In this document: piece after piece, positions 52,656-60,634 of the stretch
How the letters are laid out: every line of letters begins with the position of its first letter
How positions within the stretch are numbered: the stretch's first letter is position 1
Assembly: GCF_936928535.1 (NCBI RefSeq)
Contig: NZ_CAKZHY010000056.1
Span: 16,120 to 80,119, forward strand
DNA from: an uncultured Bradyrhizobium sp.
GTDB taxonomy: Bacteria; Pseudomonadota; Alphaproteobacteria; Rhizobiales; Xanthobacteraceae
Direction of reading: 5' to 3'
DNA: 64,000 nt
Translations under genes and position numbers: made by a program
The notes under the pieces: generated by a model
The model's database searches: none
Told to the model about the DNA's origin: nothing
Seen by the model: the letters and a program-made list of their open reading frames with translations, nothing else

Positions 52656-53639
52656 ATGCATTTTCTGAAATTCGCGCTCATATCGGCCTTCGGCCTCATG
52701 CCGACGCTGGCCCATGCTGCCGGCTTTCGCTTCGTCACCGTGCCGGCCGAGGCCGGCTCTCCGGCGATCCAGGCGGCGGTGTGGTCGCCCTGCGCTGGGC
52801 CGGTCGGCGAGATCAAGATTCGCACGATGGTGTTGCCCGCGACGGAGAACTGCGCGATCTCAGGCGACAAGTTGCCGTTGATCGTGATCTCGCATGGCTA
52901 TGGCGGCGGCTTCACCGCTCACCACGATACGGCCGAAACGCTTGCGAACAGCGGCTTCGTCGTGGTCGCGCTAAGTCATCCCGTCGATGCCGGCAGCAGT
53001 GACATGAGCCGTGCGGACACGCTTGCCGCGTTCACCGAGCGGCCCGCCGACATCGAGCGCGTGATCGACTACATGCTGACCGCATGGCCTGATCATGCAA
53101 AGCTCGCACCCGAACATATCGGCTTCTTCGGCTTTTCGCGCGGGGGCTACACCGGCCTCGTCGCCGCGGGCGGCGATCCCGATCTGCGCAAGATGATCGT
53201 CTTGTGTCCGGAAGATTCTCCCAAGCCCGATTGCGCACAAGTGCGACGCAATGAGATCCCGGCGCTGGCCTTCACACATGATCCGCGCATCAAGGCGCTT
53301 GTCATTGCCGACCCTGCTTTTGGTCCGCTGTTCGATCCGGACGGTTTGAAGGATGTGAAAGCCCCGATCCAGCTCTGGGCCTCCGCGCTGAGCGGAGAGG
53401 ACAGGACCGGCGGCGAAGTCACGCTGGATTATGTGACAACGATCATGCGCGACCTGCCGGTGAAGGTCGACTTTCATCTGGTGCAAAATGCCGGTCATTT
53501 CGCCTTCCTTCCGCCGTGCACAGAAGAGCTGGCGAAAAAACGCCCCAACATCTGCACCGACAGGCCAGGATTTGACCGGCTCGCCTTCCACGGCGCGTTC
53601 AATGCGGCCGCCCTTGCGTTTTTCCGGGCGCATCTTTAA
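52656..53639 (+). CDS. Secreted dienelactone hydrolase/PAF-acetylhydrolase-like protein
   Basis: Exported alpha/beta hydrolase of 327 residues. The signal peptide is FLKFALISAFGLMPTLAHA with cleavage near residue 21. The hydrolase core shows PLIVISHGYGGGFTAHHD with the oxyanion region and the nucleophile elbow FGFSRGGYTG. A catalytic His is likely in HLVQNAGHFAFLPP near the C-terminus. Five or more Cys suggest disulfides, fitting a periplasmic site. Substrate unknown; related proteins hydrolyse esters or lactones. GGGAG lies ten bases before ATG 52656. It is divergent from the response-regulator gene. Confidence 0.8.
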   Translation: MHFLKFALISAFGLMPTLAHAAGFRFVTVPAEAGSPAIQAAVWSPCAGPVGEIKIRTMVLPATENCAISGDKLPLIVISHGYGGGFTAHHDTAETLANSGFVVVALSHPVDAGSSDMSRADTLAAFTERPADIERVIDYMLTAWPDHAKLAPEHIGFFGFSRGGYTGLVAAGGDPDLRKMIVLCPEDSPKPDCAQVRRNEIPALAFTHDPRIKALVIADPAFGPLFDPDGLKDVKAPIQLWASALSGEDRTGGEVTLDYVTTIMRDLPVKVDFHLVQNAGHFAFLPPCTEELAKKRPNICTDRPGFDRLAFHGAFNAAALAFFRAHL

Positions 53640-53808
53640 CGGCTCGCCTTGAAGGCCTCCCATCGCGCCTTGCGCTCCTTGCGGTATTTGCGTGCGGGCT
53701 CCGCGGCCGATTCCTCGCGCCGCAGCGACTTCGTCAGGCCTGACGGGTCGCGCGCCGTTCAGCTCACCATCGAGGCGGCGCGCGCACAGCTGATCGCGAG
53801 AGGCGCCG

Positions 53809-54024
53809 ATGTCAGGACGCCTCAGCGGCGACCAGACGATTTTCAATTCGCACGCTGATCTCGCCGCCGCATTGCGGCGCCCGGCCGCTGCGCACGGCGA
53901 ACATGAAAGACAGACCGGCGCGCGGGATGAAAATTGGCCGGACTGGTACGCCTGTCATCTCGCGCGCGAACAGAGCGGCCAAAAAGAAATCCGCGTGAGC
54001 GCCACGCCATTGGACACCCGATAG
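53809..54024 (+). CDS. Small conserved protein with a WPDWYA motif
   Basis: Protein of up to 71 residues. The conserved centre reads ALRRPAAAHGEHERQTGARD followed by ENWPDWYACHLAREQSGQ. Short proteins and C-terminal extensions with H-G-x-(Y/H)-E and (D/E)-x-W-P-x-W-Y-A are widespread but uncharacterised. The start at 53809 is the only ATG before the conserved part. It ends 16 bp before the epoxide hydrolase gene and probably lies on the same transcript. Confidence 0.55.
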   Translation: MSGRLSGDQTIFNSHADLAAALRRPAAAHGEHERQTGARDENWPDWYACHLAREQSGQKEIRVSATPLDTR

Positions 54025-54040
54025 CGCAAAGGAGATGATC

Positions 54041-55390
54041 ATGACCACAACCCATTATCCGCGCGAGCGCACGGCGATCGATCGTGGCAGGCGCCGGTTC
54101 ATGACGACCGCGACCGCAGGGATCGTGGCCGCTGGCGCCACCGGCCTGTTTCCCGGCGGCGAGGTCCTTGCGGCAAGCGGCGATGCGATCCGCCCCTTCA
54201 GGATCAACATCCCCGACAAGGCGCTCGCCGATCTGCGCCATCGCCTCGCCATGACCCGCTGGCCCGACAAGGAGACCGTCGATGACGATTCGCAAGGCGT
54301 GCCGCAGGCGACGCAGCAGGCGCTGGTCCGTTACTGGCAGACCGACTACGACTGGCGCAAGGTCGAGGCACGGCTCAACGCGCTGCCGCAATTCCTGACC
54401 GAGATCGACGGCCTCGACATTCACTTCCTGCATGTCCGCTCGAAACATCCGAACGCGCTGCCGATGATCGTGACGCACGGCTGGCCCGGATCGGTCATTG
54501 AGCAGCTCAAGATCATCGATCCCTTGACCAATCCCACCGCGCATGGCGGCAGCGCCGATGACGCCTTTGATCTCGTCATCCCCTCGATGCCCGGCTATGG
54601 ATTCTCGGGCAAGCCGACCTGCACGGGCTGGGATCCGCAGCGCATCGCGCGGGCCTGGGTCGTGCTGATGAAGCGCCTCGGCTACACCAGGTTCGTCGCG
54701 CAGGGCGGCGATTGGGGCTCGCCCGTCTCGAACGAGATGGCCAAGCTCGGCGCACCGGAACTGATCGGCATACACGTTAACCTGCCCGGCGTCGTGCCCC
54801 CGGAGATATTCAAGGCGGTGGCCTCGGGCGATCCCGCGCCAGCCGACCTGACCGACGAAGAAAAGCACGTCTTCGCCCAGCTCAAGACTCAGTTCACGAA
54901 GCGCCGCGCTTATGCGCAGATCATGGGAACGCGACCGCAGACGTTGTCGGGCCTTGCAGATTCCCCGGCCGGCCTCGCCGCCTGGCTGCTCGATCACGGC
55001 GACGGCTACGCCCAGCCGGCCGCGGCGATCGCCTCGGCCGTGGCCGGACATCCCGTCAACGGCCATTCCGCAGGCGCGCTGACGCGCGATGACGTGCTCG
55101 ACAATATCTCGCTGTACTGGCTGACCAACACCGCAATCTCCTCGGCTCGCCTGTACTGGGAGAACAAGATCAATCTTTATCTGCCGGCCAATGTCACCAT
55201 CCCGGCCGCCGTGACGGCGTTTCCCGGCGAAAGCTTCGTCGCGCCGCGGAGCTGGGCCGAACGGGCCTACCGCAAGCTGATCTACTTCCATCAGGCCGAG
55301 GCTGGCGGTCACTTCGCGGCATGGGAGCAGCCGGCAATCTTCAGCCGCGAAGTTCGCGACGCCTTCCGCTCGCTACGCAGCACAACCTGA
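54041..55390 (+). CDS. Epoxide hydrolase with N-terminal EHN domain, exported
   Basis: Alpha/beta hydrolase of 449 residues related to microsomal-type epoxide hydrolases. A Tat-type signal (RGRRRFMTTATAGIVAAGAT) comes first, then the EHN domain with RPFRINIPDKALADLRHRLA and TRWPDKET. The oxyanion-hole segment is HGWPGS (from residue 146) and the nucleophile is Asp224 in QGGDWGSPVS. A catalytic His is probably in AGGHFAAWEQP near the end. Start ATG 54041 is seven bases after AAGGAG; the ATG at 54035 is too close. It follows the small WPDWYA gene. Substrate unknown. Confidence 0.88.
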   Translation: MTTTHYPRERTAIDRGRRRFMTTATAGIVAAGATGLFPGGEVLAASGDAIRPFRINIPDKALADLRHRLAMTRWPDKETVDDDSQGVPQATQQALVRYWQTDYDWRKVEARLNALPQFLTEIDGLDIHFLHVRSKHPNALPMIVTHGWPGSVIEQLKIIDPLTNPTAHGGSADDAFDLVIPSMPGYGFSGKPTCTGWDPQRIARAWVVLMKRLGYTRFVAQGGDWGSPVSNEMAKLGAPELIGIHVNLPGVVPPEIFKAVASGDPAPADLTDEEKHVFAQLKTQFTKRRAYAQIMGTRPQTLSGLADSPAGLAAWLLDHGDGYAQPAAAIASAVAGHPVNGHSAGALTRDDVLDNISLYWLTNTAISSARLYWENKINLYLPANVTIPAAVTAFPGESFVAPRSWAERAYRKLIYFHQAEAGGHFAAWEQPAIFSREVRDAFRSLRSTT

Positions 55391-55499
55391 TCACACCCGC
55401 GGCGCGCGCAAAGAAGAACCCGTCATGCCCAAGCTTGCGATCATGGGAATGGTGACGAAAGTGATCGCGACGAGGTGCACGCCGGTCGAATGCGGCCTC

Positions 55500-56258
55500 T
55501 CAGGCGAGATAGCCTGACACGCCGTCCCACAATAGTTTCAGCGCGGTCACCACCAGCAATCCGTAGCAGGCGCGAAAAACCTGCTGCTGATCGAGCCGCC
55601 CATGCAGGAGCCAGCCGAGCCAGACCCCGGTGGGAATGGCGAGGAGGCAAATCGTCATCACGATCCATTCGTTGCCCCTGGGATGCGTCAGCAGCAGCCA
55701 GGGCACCGCCTTGGTGGCGTTGCCAACGGTGAAGAACAGGCTGGTCGTTCCCGCATAGACCTCCTTGGTGAGACCGAGCGGCAGCAGGTACATTGCCAGC
55801 GGCGGTCCGCCGGAATGAGCGACCATGGTCGTCACACCGGAGGCAAGACCGGCTGCGACCGCCTTCGGCGTCGAGCGCGGCGCAATGATCAGCTTCGGTT
55901 CGCTCACGAGCCAAAGGCCGACGAAGATCAGGGTCACGACCGCCATCATGATCGCGACGGCGCGATGGTCGAGGACGCGAAACAACAGATAACCAAGCCC
56001 GATACCGATCACGAGCCCGGGCAACAGCAGCTTCAGATCAGGCTTCGACCAGGTCGATGGCTTCCAGTAGCGCAGCGCGAACAAATCCATCGCGATGAAC
56101 AGCGGCGCGAGCAGGCCACCGGCCGTCACCGGGTCCATGACGATGGACAGGAGCGGAATGCCGACGATGGAAAAGCCTCCGCCGAAGGCGCCCTTCATGA
56201 AGCAGATCAGGAACACGCCGGCGAAGGCGACGAGGACGGTAGTGAGAGTCATCTCCAT
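55500..56258 (-). CDS. Sulfite exporter TauE/SafE family permease
   Basis: Membrane protein of 252 residues with about eight hydrophobic helices arranged as two repeated halves, as in TauE/SafE. VFLICFMKGAFGGGFSIVGI near the N-terminus is the first repeat signature and GVTTMVAHSGGPPLAMYLLP the second. Family members export sulfite, sulfoacetate or other small anions. No sulfur metabolism gene flanks it, so the substrate is open. GAGG lies just upstream of the ATG. It is convergent with the epoxide hydrolase gene. Confidence 0.88.
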   Translation of the reverse strand: MEMTLTTVLVAFAGVFLICFMKGAFGGGFSIVGIPLLSIVMDPVTAGGLLAPLFIAMDLFALRYWKPSTWSKPDLKLLLPGLVIGIGLGYLLFRVLDHRAVAIMMAVVTLIFVGLWLVSEPKLIIAPRSTPKAVAAGLASGVTTMVAHSGGPPLAMYLLPLGLTKEVYAGTTSLFFTVGNATKAVPWLLLTHPRGNEWIVMTICLLAIPTGVWLGWLLHGRLDQQQVFRACYGLLVVTALKLLWDGVSGYLA

Positions 56259-56312
56259 ATCGGCCTCTCCGACATGACCTGGCCGCTCTCACCCTCAATG
56301 TCTCTACAGAAA

Positions 56313-56423
56313 CTACCTGCCCGAGTTGTCTTCAATCCGAAAAAGCAGGCGGGGCAGCGCTGAAGGCACGCCAAACAACAATCCAATGAATGCGAGAAAC
56401 AGGTCGAAATAACTGGGGTGCAT
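56313..56423 (-). CDS. Possible 36-residue hydrophobic microprotein
   Basis: A 36-codon frame starting ATG 56423 with GGAG eight bases upstream. The product has a hydrophobic helix (FDLFLAFIGLLFGVPSALPR) followed by a polar tail ending DNSGR. It lies 54 bp before the TauE gene on the same strand. There is no homology evidence, so it remains a candidate only. A three-copy 8-bp repeat (56427-56450) overlaps its ribosome site. Confidence 0.35.
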   Translation of the reverse strand: MHPSYFDLFLAFIGLLFGVPSALPRLLFRIEDNSGR

Positions 56424-56426
56424 GTG

Positions 56427-56450
56427 CGTAGCTCCGTAGCTCCGTAGTTC
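56427..56450. repeat. Three-copy 8-bp tandem repeat in a 430-bp gene-poor gap
   Basis: CGTAGCTC, CGTAGCTC, CGTAGTTC in direct tandem, giving three GGAG-like or near-GGAG boxes on the minus strand in front of the possible 36-codon gene. The surrounding gap, 56424-56851, holds no other supported gene. From about here to 60.9 kb the sequence is visibly less GC-rich. Confidence 0.55.
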
Positions 56451-56851
56451 CGGGCGAACGAGGTGCAATCTCGTGATTGCCCGGAATATGCTCCGATGCA
56501 TGATCCAGTACAATAACAACATTGCTCTCGGTGCAATTTGACCGCATTCTGCTGCGCAGAGATGCAGCTACGCGATGCGGTGGCATTGGCACTGGCTTCC
56601 CTCCCGCACTTACGGAGCGCAGCGAGCGCCGCTCGCGCTGAAAGGTTGGCGAGCCCGCATCTCCGCGTTCGGATTGTTAAGAATTTGCCAAGTGTGTCTC
56701 TGCGCGGCGAGAGCCCTCACCCGCCGCGCACATGGATGGTGCTGTGCTCGACAGCAACTGATTTTCCCGAGTTGCGCTCAGACGAAACCCATCGCGCGAT
56801 GATAGGTCATGCAAAGATGTCCCTGCATCAGCCCGACCGATCGATGCTCGG

Positions 56852-56962
56852 CTAGGGCGCAGACTCATAGCGCCAGGCCAGCCATAGTCGGATAGATGCG
56901 AGCTGGACGAAGGCAAGGTCGTTGGGGGCAAACCTGTCGTAGCGCGTCGCCACCCGACGACA
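56852..56962 (-). pseudogene. IS5-family transposase, C-terminal remnant
   Basis: On the minus strand, reading toward the stop at 56852, the frame gives CRRVATRYDRFAPNDLAF followed by VQLASIRLWLAWRYES and a stop. This is the characteristic end of IS5-family DDE transposases (R-R-V-A-T-R-Y-D-x6-L-A-x-V-x-L-A-S). The upstream frame, including the catalytic residues, is missing or scrambled, so only about 36 codons remain. It is evidence of an old insertion at the left edge of the low-GC stretch. Confidence 0.7.
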
Positions 56963-57077
56963 CCCTAAGCAGACCTTTCGGCGCATTCCGCAGATCGTCT
57001 GAGTGTGGCCCGTAGCCGAAAGCACCTTGCGAGCGTCACGATATTATTAGCCATTACCGGCGTCTTCCGGTAAGGGG

Positions 57078-57968
57078 TTGTCGACAATTGATCCACAACT
57101 CTTGGATGTTTTTAGTGCAAGTCGGAAAATTCTTCGGCGCCGCGCCCCGACGTTCGTCGTCATCGGCTGGCTTCTCTTCTTGGTGTCGATTCCGATTTCC
57201 CTCTCGGTCGTCGCGGGGACGGCTATCAGCCTGACTTACTTCGCCGCAAGCCCACATATCCCGCTCGACAAGTACGATAACAACGCTTCGTGGATATTTC
57301 TTACCTCTGTCGCTTTTGCCGCGGTTGCGTCTTCAATCGCGCTTGCTTTTAAATTTCGAGCCACCGCGTCCGCGTTGGTGGTTGTGGTTTCGACTGTTAG
57401 CATTGCCGGCCTCTCGGTTGCTCGTTTGTTTGTGAAACCCGGACCGGATTACTTCGAGCGGCACGTCGGCCAGGATGTTTTTCTGGTGCCTTGGAAATAC
57501 GTGACGACTAGCCCTGGAGTGCCCCCGGACAAAATGCCCAAGGAAATTGGTTTCTCTGCGAGTCTCTGTCTTTCCAATCTCGGAGGGCGCAATGACATAG
57601 GATGCAATGCTCGTCAGGAGGTCCATTTTTTACCCAGCGAGAACAGCGAGGCCGATCTCGACTTGAAATCATGGCGCGAGTACCGGTCCCAGATGACTCC
57701 AGACCCGGACCGTAGCGGCCACAAATCATTCGAGTTGAGCGTGACGCTGCCTAGCGGACACCCGCTGGTTTACCACTACTTCGCTCGGCTGACCCCGGAT
57801 GGACAGCTCACGCGACTTGTCGTCTGTCGCGGAAGCAACGAGAAGTTCTGCAGAACTCACGCGCTGGTGGACAATTATTGGATTGAATACGGGGCGAGCG
57901 TGGCAGAGGGGGATGAGGTACTAGACAGCAAGCTCGCGGCGCTGATCGAGTCATGGCGGCGCAAGTAG
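57078..57968 (+). CDS. Membrane protein of unknown function with periplasmic C-terminal domain
   Basis: A 296-residue protein with three hydrophobic segments in the first 130 residues (FVVIGWLLFLVSIPISLSVV, then WIFLTSVAFAAVASSIALAF and ASALVVVVSTVSIAGLSVAR) and a polar 165-residue C-terminal domain. Four cysteines (SLCLSN, IGCNAR, VVCRGS and KFCRTH) may form two disulfides. No family is recognised. The start is uncertain: only TTG codons are available, 57078 or 57102. Codon use and base composition are less GC-rich than in flanking regions, as expected for acquired DNA. Confidence 0.6.
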   Translation: MSTIDPQLLDVFSASRKILRRRAPTFVVIGWLLFLVSIPISLSVVAGTAISLTYFAASPHIPLDKYDNNASWIFLTSVAFAAVASSIALAFKFRATASALVVVVSTVSIAGLSVARLFVKPGPDYFERHVGQDVFLVPWKYVTTSPGVPPDKMPKEIGFSASLCLSNLGGRNDIGCNARQEVHFLPSENSEADLDLKSWREYRSQMTPDPDRSGHKSFELSVTLPSGHPLVYHYFARLTPDGQLTRLVVCRGSNEKFCRTHALVDNYWIEYGASVAEGDEVLDSKLAALIESWRRK

Positions 57969-58240
57969 CGTACCAAAATGGATGTTCAAGAAATATCTGC
58001 TTTTGGCGCCCTTCGCGTTGTTCGCCGCGGCGCAATAATACGGTGGCTTTCGGAGCAAGGCGGACGTAGTCACCACTTGCATCAGGCTGCGAGTATACGG
58101 GTACACGGCCAAGTGTCCTGAACCCAGGCACACTTGCAGCCGCGTCATAGCGATAATTTCCAAATAGCTTGCCGATGGCGCCTGAGGACGATCGTCATGC
58201 CGCGCTCGTCGCGGGCATGACGATCTGACAGTTGAGGCAC

Positions 58241-58339
58241 TCAGCCCTGCGAGCGCCGCGACATGAAGATGTCGTAACCGACTTCTCCAACCTGGAACCA
58301 GGCATAGCTGTCGTTGGAGAATTTGGTCAGGGACTCGAA
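58241..58339 (-). pseudogene. Fragment of a third TakP-like TRAP binding protein gene (C-terminus only)
   Basis: The minus-strand frame ending with the stop at 58241 reads FESLTKFSNDSYAWFQVGE followed by VGYDIFMSRRSQG. This aligns with the last 32 residues of the TakP-like protein at 49018-50106 (YESLTSFSNTDYSWFQVAE and on). Upstream of 58339 the similarity stops abruptly. The rest of the gene is missing, so this is a truncated paralogue, probably left by deletion or by the insertion that brought the low-GC stretch. Confidence 0.8.
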
Positions 58340-58636
58340 CCTGCTCCCATATTCGGAAAAGGGGCAAAAAACGAAAGGATCGATCTTTCGTCTAGGGCCG
58401 TCGTAACGGGTGGTGCGGGACCGCATGTCTCCGGCGGGTCGAGCCATTACCACCAGCCCAATGCCCCTCTGGCGGCCGCCTATCTCAGGTCGGGTTGGGT
58501 GAGTTCTTGCGTCACGGAAGTGAGCCCGAACAGCAAGCATTGTTGCGATTGATCGGAACGCTGGTCGAGGCACCGCCTTTTGCGTAACAGGGCTCGCGCT
58601 CTCAGGACATTCTCGCGATCGATCAACCGCTGGAGG

Positions 58637-58843
58637 TCACTGAAGGTACGAAAGCTGATCTTCCGTAACGACTCGCTCGATCTTCTCGGACTTGCACTTG
58701 ATGCGGTACCTTACCCGTCCATCGGACTCGATGGGCATATGCTGTACGACTGTGTAGATCGCTGGCCGTTCGGTACCGGTCCGTCCTTGTGGGCCTTGGG
58801 GTTGGTGGCGAACGTCTTCATTCAGCTTATATGCATGGGACAT
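58637..58843 (-). CDS. Small protein, unknown (68 residues)
   Basis: A 68-residue polar protein: the first part NEDVRHQPQGPQGRTGTERP is Gln/Gly/Arg-rich, the second YTVVQHMPIESDGRVRYRIK then ERVVTEDQLSYL looks like a small beta-strand domain. A GAGG ribosome site precedes ATG 58843. Proteins with a comparable R-Y-R-I-K ... E-R-V-V-x-E-x-Q-L pattern occur in rhizobial genomes, but their role is not known. Confidence 0.6.
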   Translation of the reverse strand: MSHAYKLNEDVRHQPQGPQGRTGTERPAIYTVVQHMPIESDGRVRYRIKCKSEKIERVVTEDQLSYLQ

Positions 58844-58923
58844 GTGTTGACCTCACGGTTGCGGCTGCTCCAGCGGGGCTGAATGCATCCTGTGGCTTCC
58901 GGATCCTGGCACGCTCGGGTTCG

Positions 58924-59163
58924 TTATTCCTCGAGTATGGATTTTGTAGCGTCGAATATCTGTTCAGCCGTGCCCTTGATTGTGCCCTTCGCCCACGCCT
59001 GAAATACGGCGACGTAAGCGTTCCTGTAAGCCTCTTCATCCGCAGAAAAGTAGACTTCGTCTGTGGCGGTATCCAAGACGAGCGCTCCTTTATCGATGCA
59101 GATTTCCTCGACCAGGACCAGGCGCTCTTCCTGCTCGGCCAGATGCCGCTTTACAATACTCAT
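58924..59163 (-). CDS. Small acidic protein, unknown (79 residues)
   Basis: A 79-residue acidic protein starting IVKRHLAEQEERLVLVEEIC and continuing with an Ala/Asp-rich helical part (ADEEAYRNAYVAVFQAWAKG). AGGAG lies eight bases before ATG 59163. It has no recognised family. It runs in the same direction as the 68-residue gene, 80 bp upstream of it, so they may form a small operon. Confidence 0.55.
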   Translation of the reverse strand: MSIVKRHLAEQEERLVLVEEICIDKGALVLDTATDEVYFSADEEAYRNAYVAVFQAWAKGTIKGTAEQIFDATKSILEE

Positions 59164-59568
59164 TAGATCTCCTGCTTTGCGCTTAATCTACACGTATGTC
59201 GAACGGCACGGCCGCCCAATGCACAAACGAATCGTTTCTTGAAGAGGTTGAACAGGCCGCCTCAGGCCAAGGCAGCGAACATAAACGACATGAAAGGCAT
59301 CACCGGCAGCGGGGGACTCCCGCTGTCCGTGAGCATCGCTCGTCATTTGGCTCTTCGAACAGCCTTTGCTGCTTTTCGCCAGGGATCGAGCGACGATTCA
59401 GCCGCCCAGCGATCGAGGTCGCCGCCAGTCCCAACGTCACGCTTGAGTTGGCTTGACGAACGCAGTCCGGAACAGGTTGTCGGCTCTTCCCTGGGTGACT
59501 ACGCGTGATGATTTTGACGCGAAGCTACCGATGAACTCAGTTATGTATCGCTTTGACTGGGGTCCATC
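59164..59568. other. Gap without supported gene, about 400 bp
   Basis: Several overlapping open frames cross this stretch on the plus strand, but none has a convincing ribosome site or domain. It lies between the 79-residue gene (promoter side) and the terminator of the cold-shock gene. It may contain decayed DNA. Confidence 0.45.
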
Positions 59569-59601
59569 AAAAACCCCGCTCCCAACGATTTGGGAACGGG
59601 G
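59569..59601 (-). terminator. Intrinsic terminator of the cold-shock gene
   Basis: Stem CCCCGCTCCCAA at 59574-59585 with TTGGGAACGGGG at 59590-59601 (one mismatch), loop of four, followed on the minus strand by five T (59569-59573). It lies 62 bp after the cold-shock gene stop. Confidence 0.85.
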
Positions 59602-59662
59602 CATGACCACAAGCTCTGCCAGTACATCCGTGGCGAGAGCGACAGGTCTGTCGTGCTCTTAC

Positions 59663-59875
59663 TTAAGCAGCAGCACGAAGATTTTCGGCGGCGGACTTGC
59701 CCGTACGACGGTCTGCGACGACGTCATAAGACACCGTCTGACCTTCGCTGAGAGTGCCCATGCCGGCGCGTTCGACCGCGCTGATATGAACAAAAACGTC
59801 GTTGCTGCCGTTGTTCGGCTGGATAAAGCCGAAGCCCTTTTGGCTGTTAAACCACTTCACTGTACCTGTGTTCAT
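59663..59875 (-). CDS. Cold-shock domain protein
   Basis: Single cold-shock domain protein of 70 residues, a single-stranded nucleic-acid-binding OB fold. RNP1 is [11 protein letters not shown] and RNP2 DVFVHISA, both intact, with the opening GTVKWFNSQ. Start ATG 59875 is preceded by AAGGA; a longer frame from 60031 is excluded by the standard CSP N-terminus. Intrinsic terminator at 59569-59601. Paralogues of this kind may act in cold or stationary-phase stress; it sits in the accessory stretch rather than near housekeeping genes. Confidence 0.93.
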   Translation of the reverse strand: MNTGTVKWFNSQKGFGFIQPNNGSNDVFVHISAVERAGMGTLSEGQTVSYDVVADRRTGKSAAENLRAAA

Positions 59876-60184
59876 CAGGTCGTCCTTTCGTATACGCGCA
59901 GGAGCTGGCACGCGGAGTTGCGGCCAGTGTTCCAGTTGATCGATGTTGGAGAATGTCTGAAACGTGCGCGCCGTCAGGATCTGAGGCGAAAGCGGAACAG
60001 TTGTTCGGCAAGTATCGATGCCGCAATCCATACATCAGCAGTTGAGGAAATTCAAGAAGAAACCAATGGTCCTTCTCGTCTTGGTTGCTGGACTTGTTCG
60101 GCTGTTAAGAACCGCTCGAACCTAGTGACTGATGAATTGCTTTGAGGAGGTTCCCTTCTTGCGCACTTTCCTGCAAAGTGCGGC
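59876..60184. other. Divergent intergenic region with a hairpin at its right end
   Basis: About 310 bp between the cold-shock gene (minus) and the 61-residue gene (plus), long enough for both promoters and a cold-shock type 5' leader. At 60162-60182 an 8-bp stem (CGCACTTT with AAAGTGCG, loop CCTGC) ends two bases before the ATG at 60185 and would cover the ribosome-binding region in the mRNA. No gene is supported here. Confidence 0.5.
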
Positions 60185-60370
60185 ATGGCAAAAGTAAAAG
60201 TAAGCTTCAAACCACTCCGTAAGTCTGAACATGACTGGGTTGTGATCGCCGAGTACCCAGGCGCAGAACCCCGAGAGATCACCGGCTTTACGAGCAAAGC
60301 CGACATTGACGATTGGATGAATGGAGAGCGTCGGATCGCGTGGCTCCGATCACAAGGTTACGCGAAGTGA
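60185..60370 (+). CDS. Small protein, unknown (61 residues)
   Basis: A 61-residue protein, KVSFKPLRKSEHDWVVIAEY then EITGFTSKADIDDWMNGERR and a final GYAK. The pattern of a beta hairpin then a helix with D-D-W-M-N/x is seen in many short rhizobial proteins of unknown role. There is no normal Shine-Dalgarno because an 8-bp hairpin ends two bases before the ATG, so translation may be regulated by its melting. It is followed by a second small gene 72 bp later. Confidence 0.6.
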   Translation: MAKVKVSFKPLRKSEHDWVVIAEYPGAEPREITGFTSKADIDDWMNGERRIAWLRSQGYAK

Positions 60371-60442
60371 TATGATGCCTTCTTCCTCCAACCACCCTTG
60401 CAAGGCGATACGGCCCTGATCAATGAGTGCAAGGATCTAACA

Positions 60443-60634
60443 ATGAGCCCACGGAAACGCTCCGCCCAGCAGCAAATCGCCGACGAGGCGGACCGCAAGG
60501 CGCAAAACCCAAACGGAGCGCGGCAAACGATTGCGGACAGTCAGGCCGATCCAGAGTTCCACGAAAACCACAGACGTCTTAGAGCGGAGCGGTTAGCGCG
60601 AGAGGGCGCGGCAAAGCCGGCAGGTGAGAAGTAA
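60443..60634 (+). CDS. Small charged protein, unknown (63 residues)
   Basis: A 63-residue, very polar protein without hydrophobic core: SPRKRSAQQQIADEADRKAQ followed by ADSQADPEFHENHRRLRAER. It is rich in Arg, Gln, Ala and Glu and probably helical or disordered. AAGGA lies eight bases before ATG 60443. No family is recognised. It may be co-transcribed with the 61-residue gene upstream. Confidence 0.5.
   Translation: MSPRKRSAQQQIADEADRKAQNPNGARQTIADSQADPEFHENHRRLRAERLAREGAAKPAGEK

Noticed and set aside
53638..53760. Minus-strand frame ending KARWEAFKASR downstream of the secreted hydrolase
   Set aside because: It reads about 40 codons without any ATG, GTG or TTG start before an upstream stop; it could be a remnant of a basic small protein but cannot be supported as a gene.
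59196..59508. Two overlapping plus-strand frames between the 79-residue gene and the cold-shock gene
   Set aside because: No domain, no clear ribosome site, and low-complexity Ser/Arg/Pro composition.
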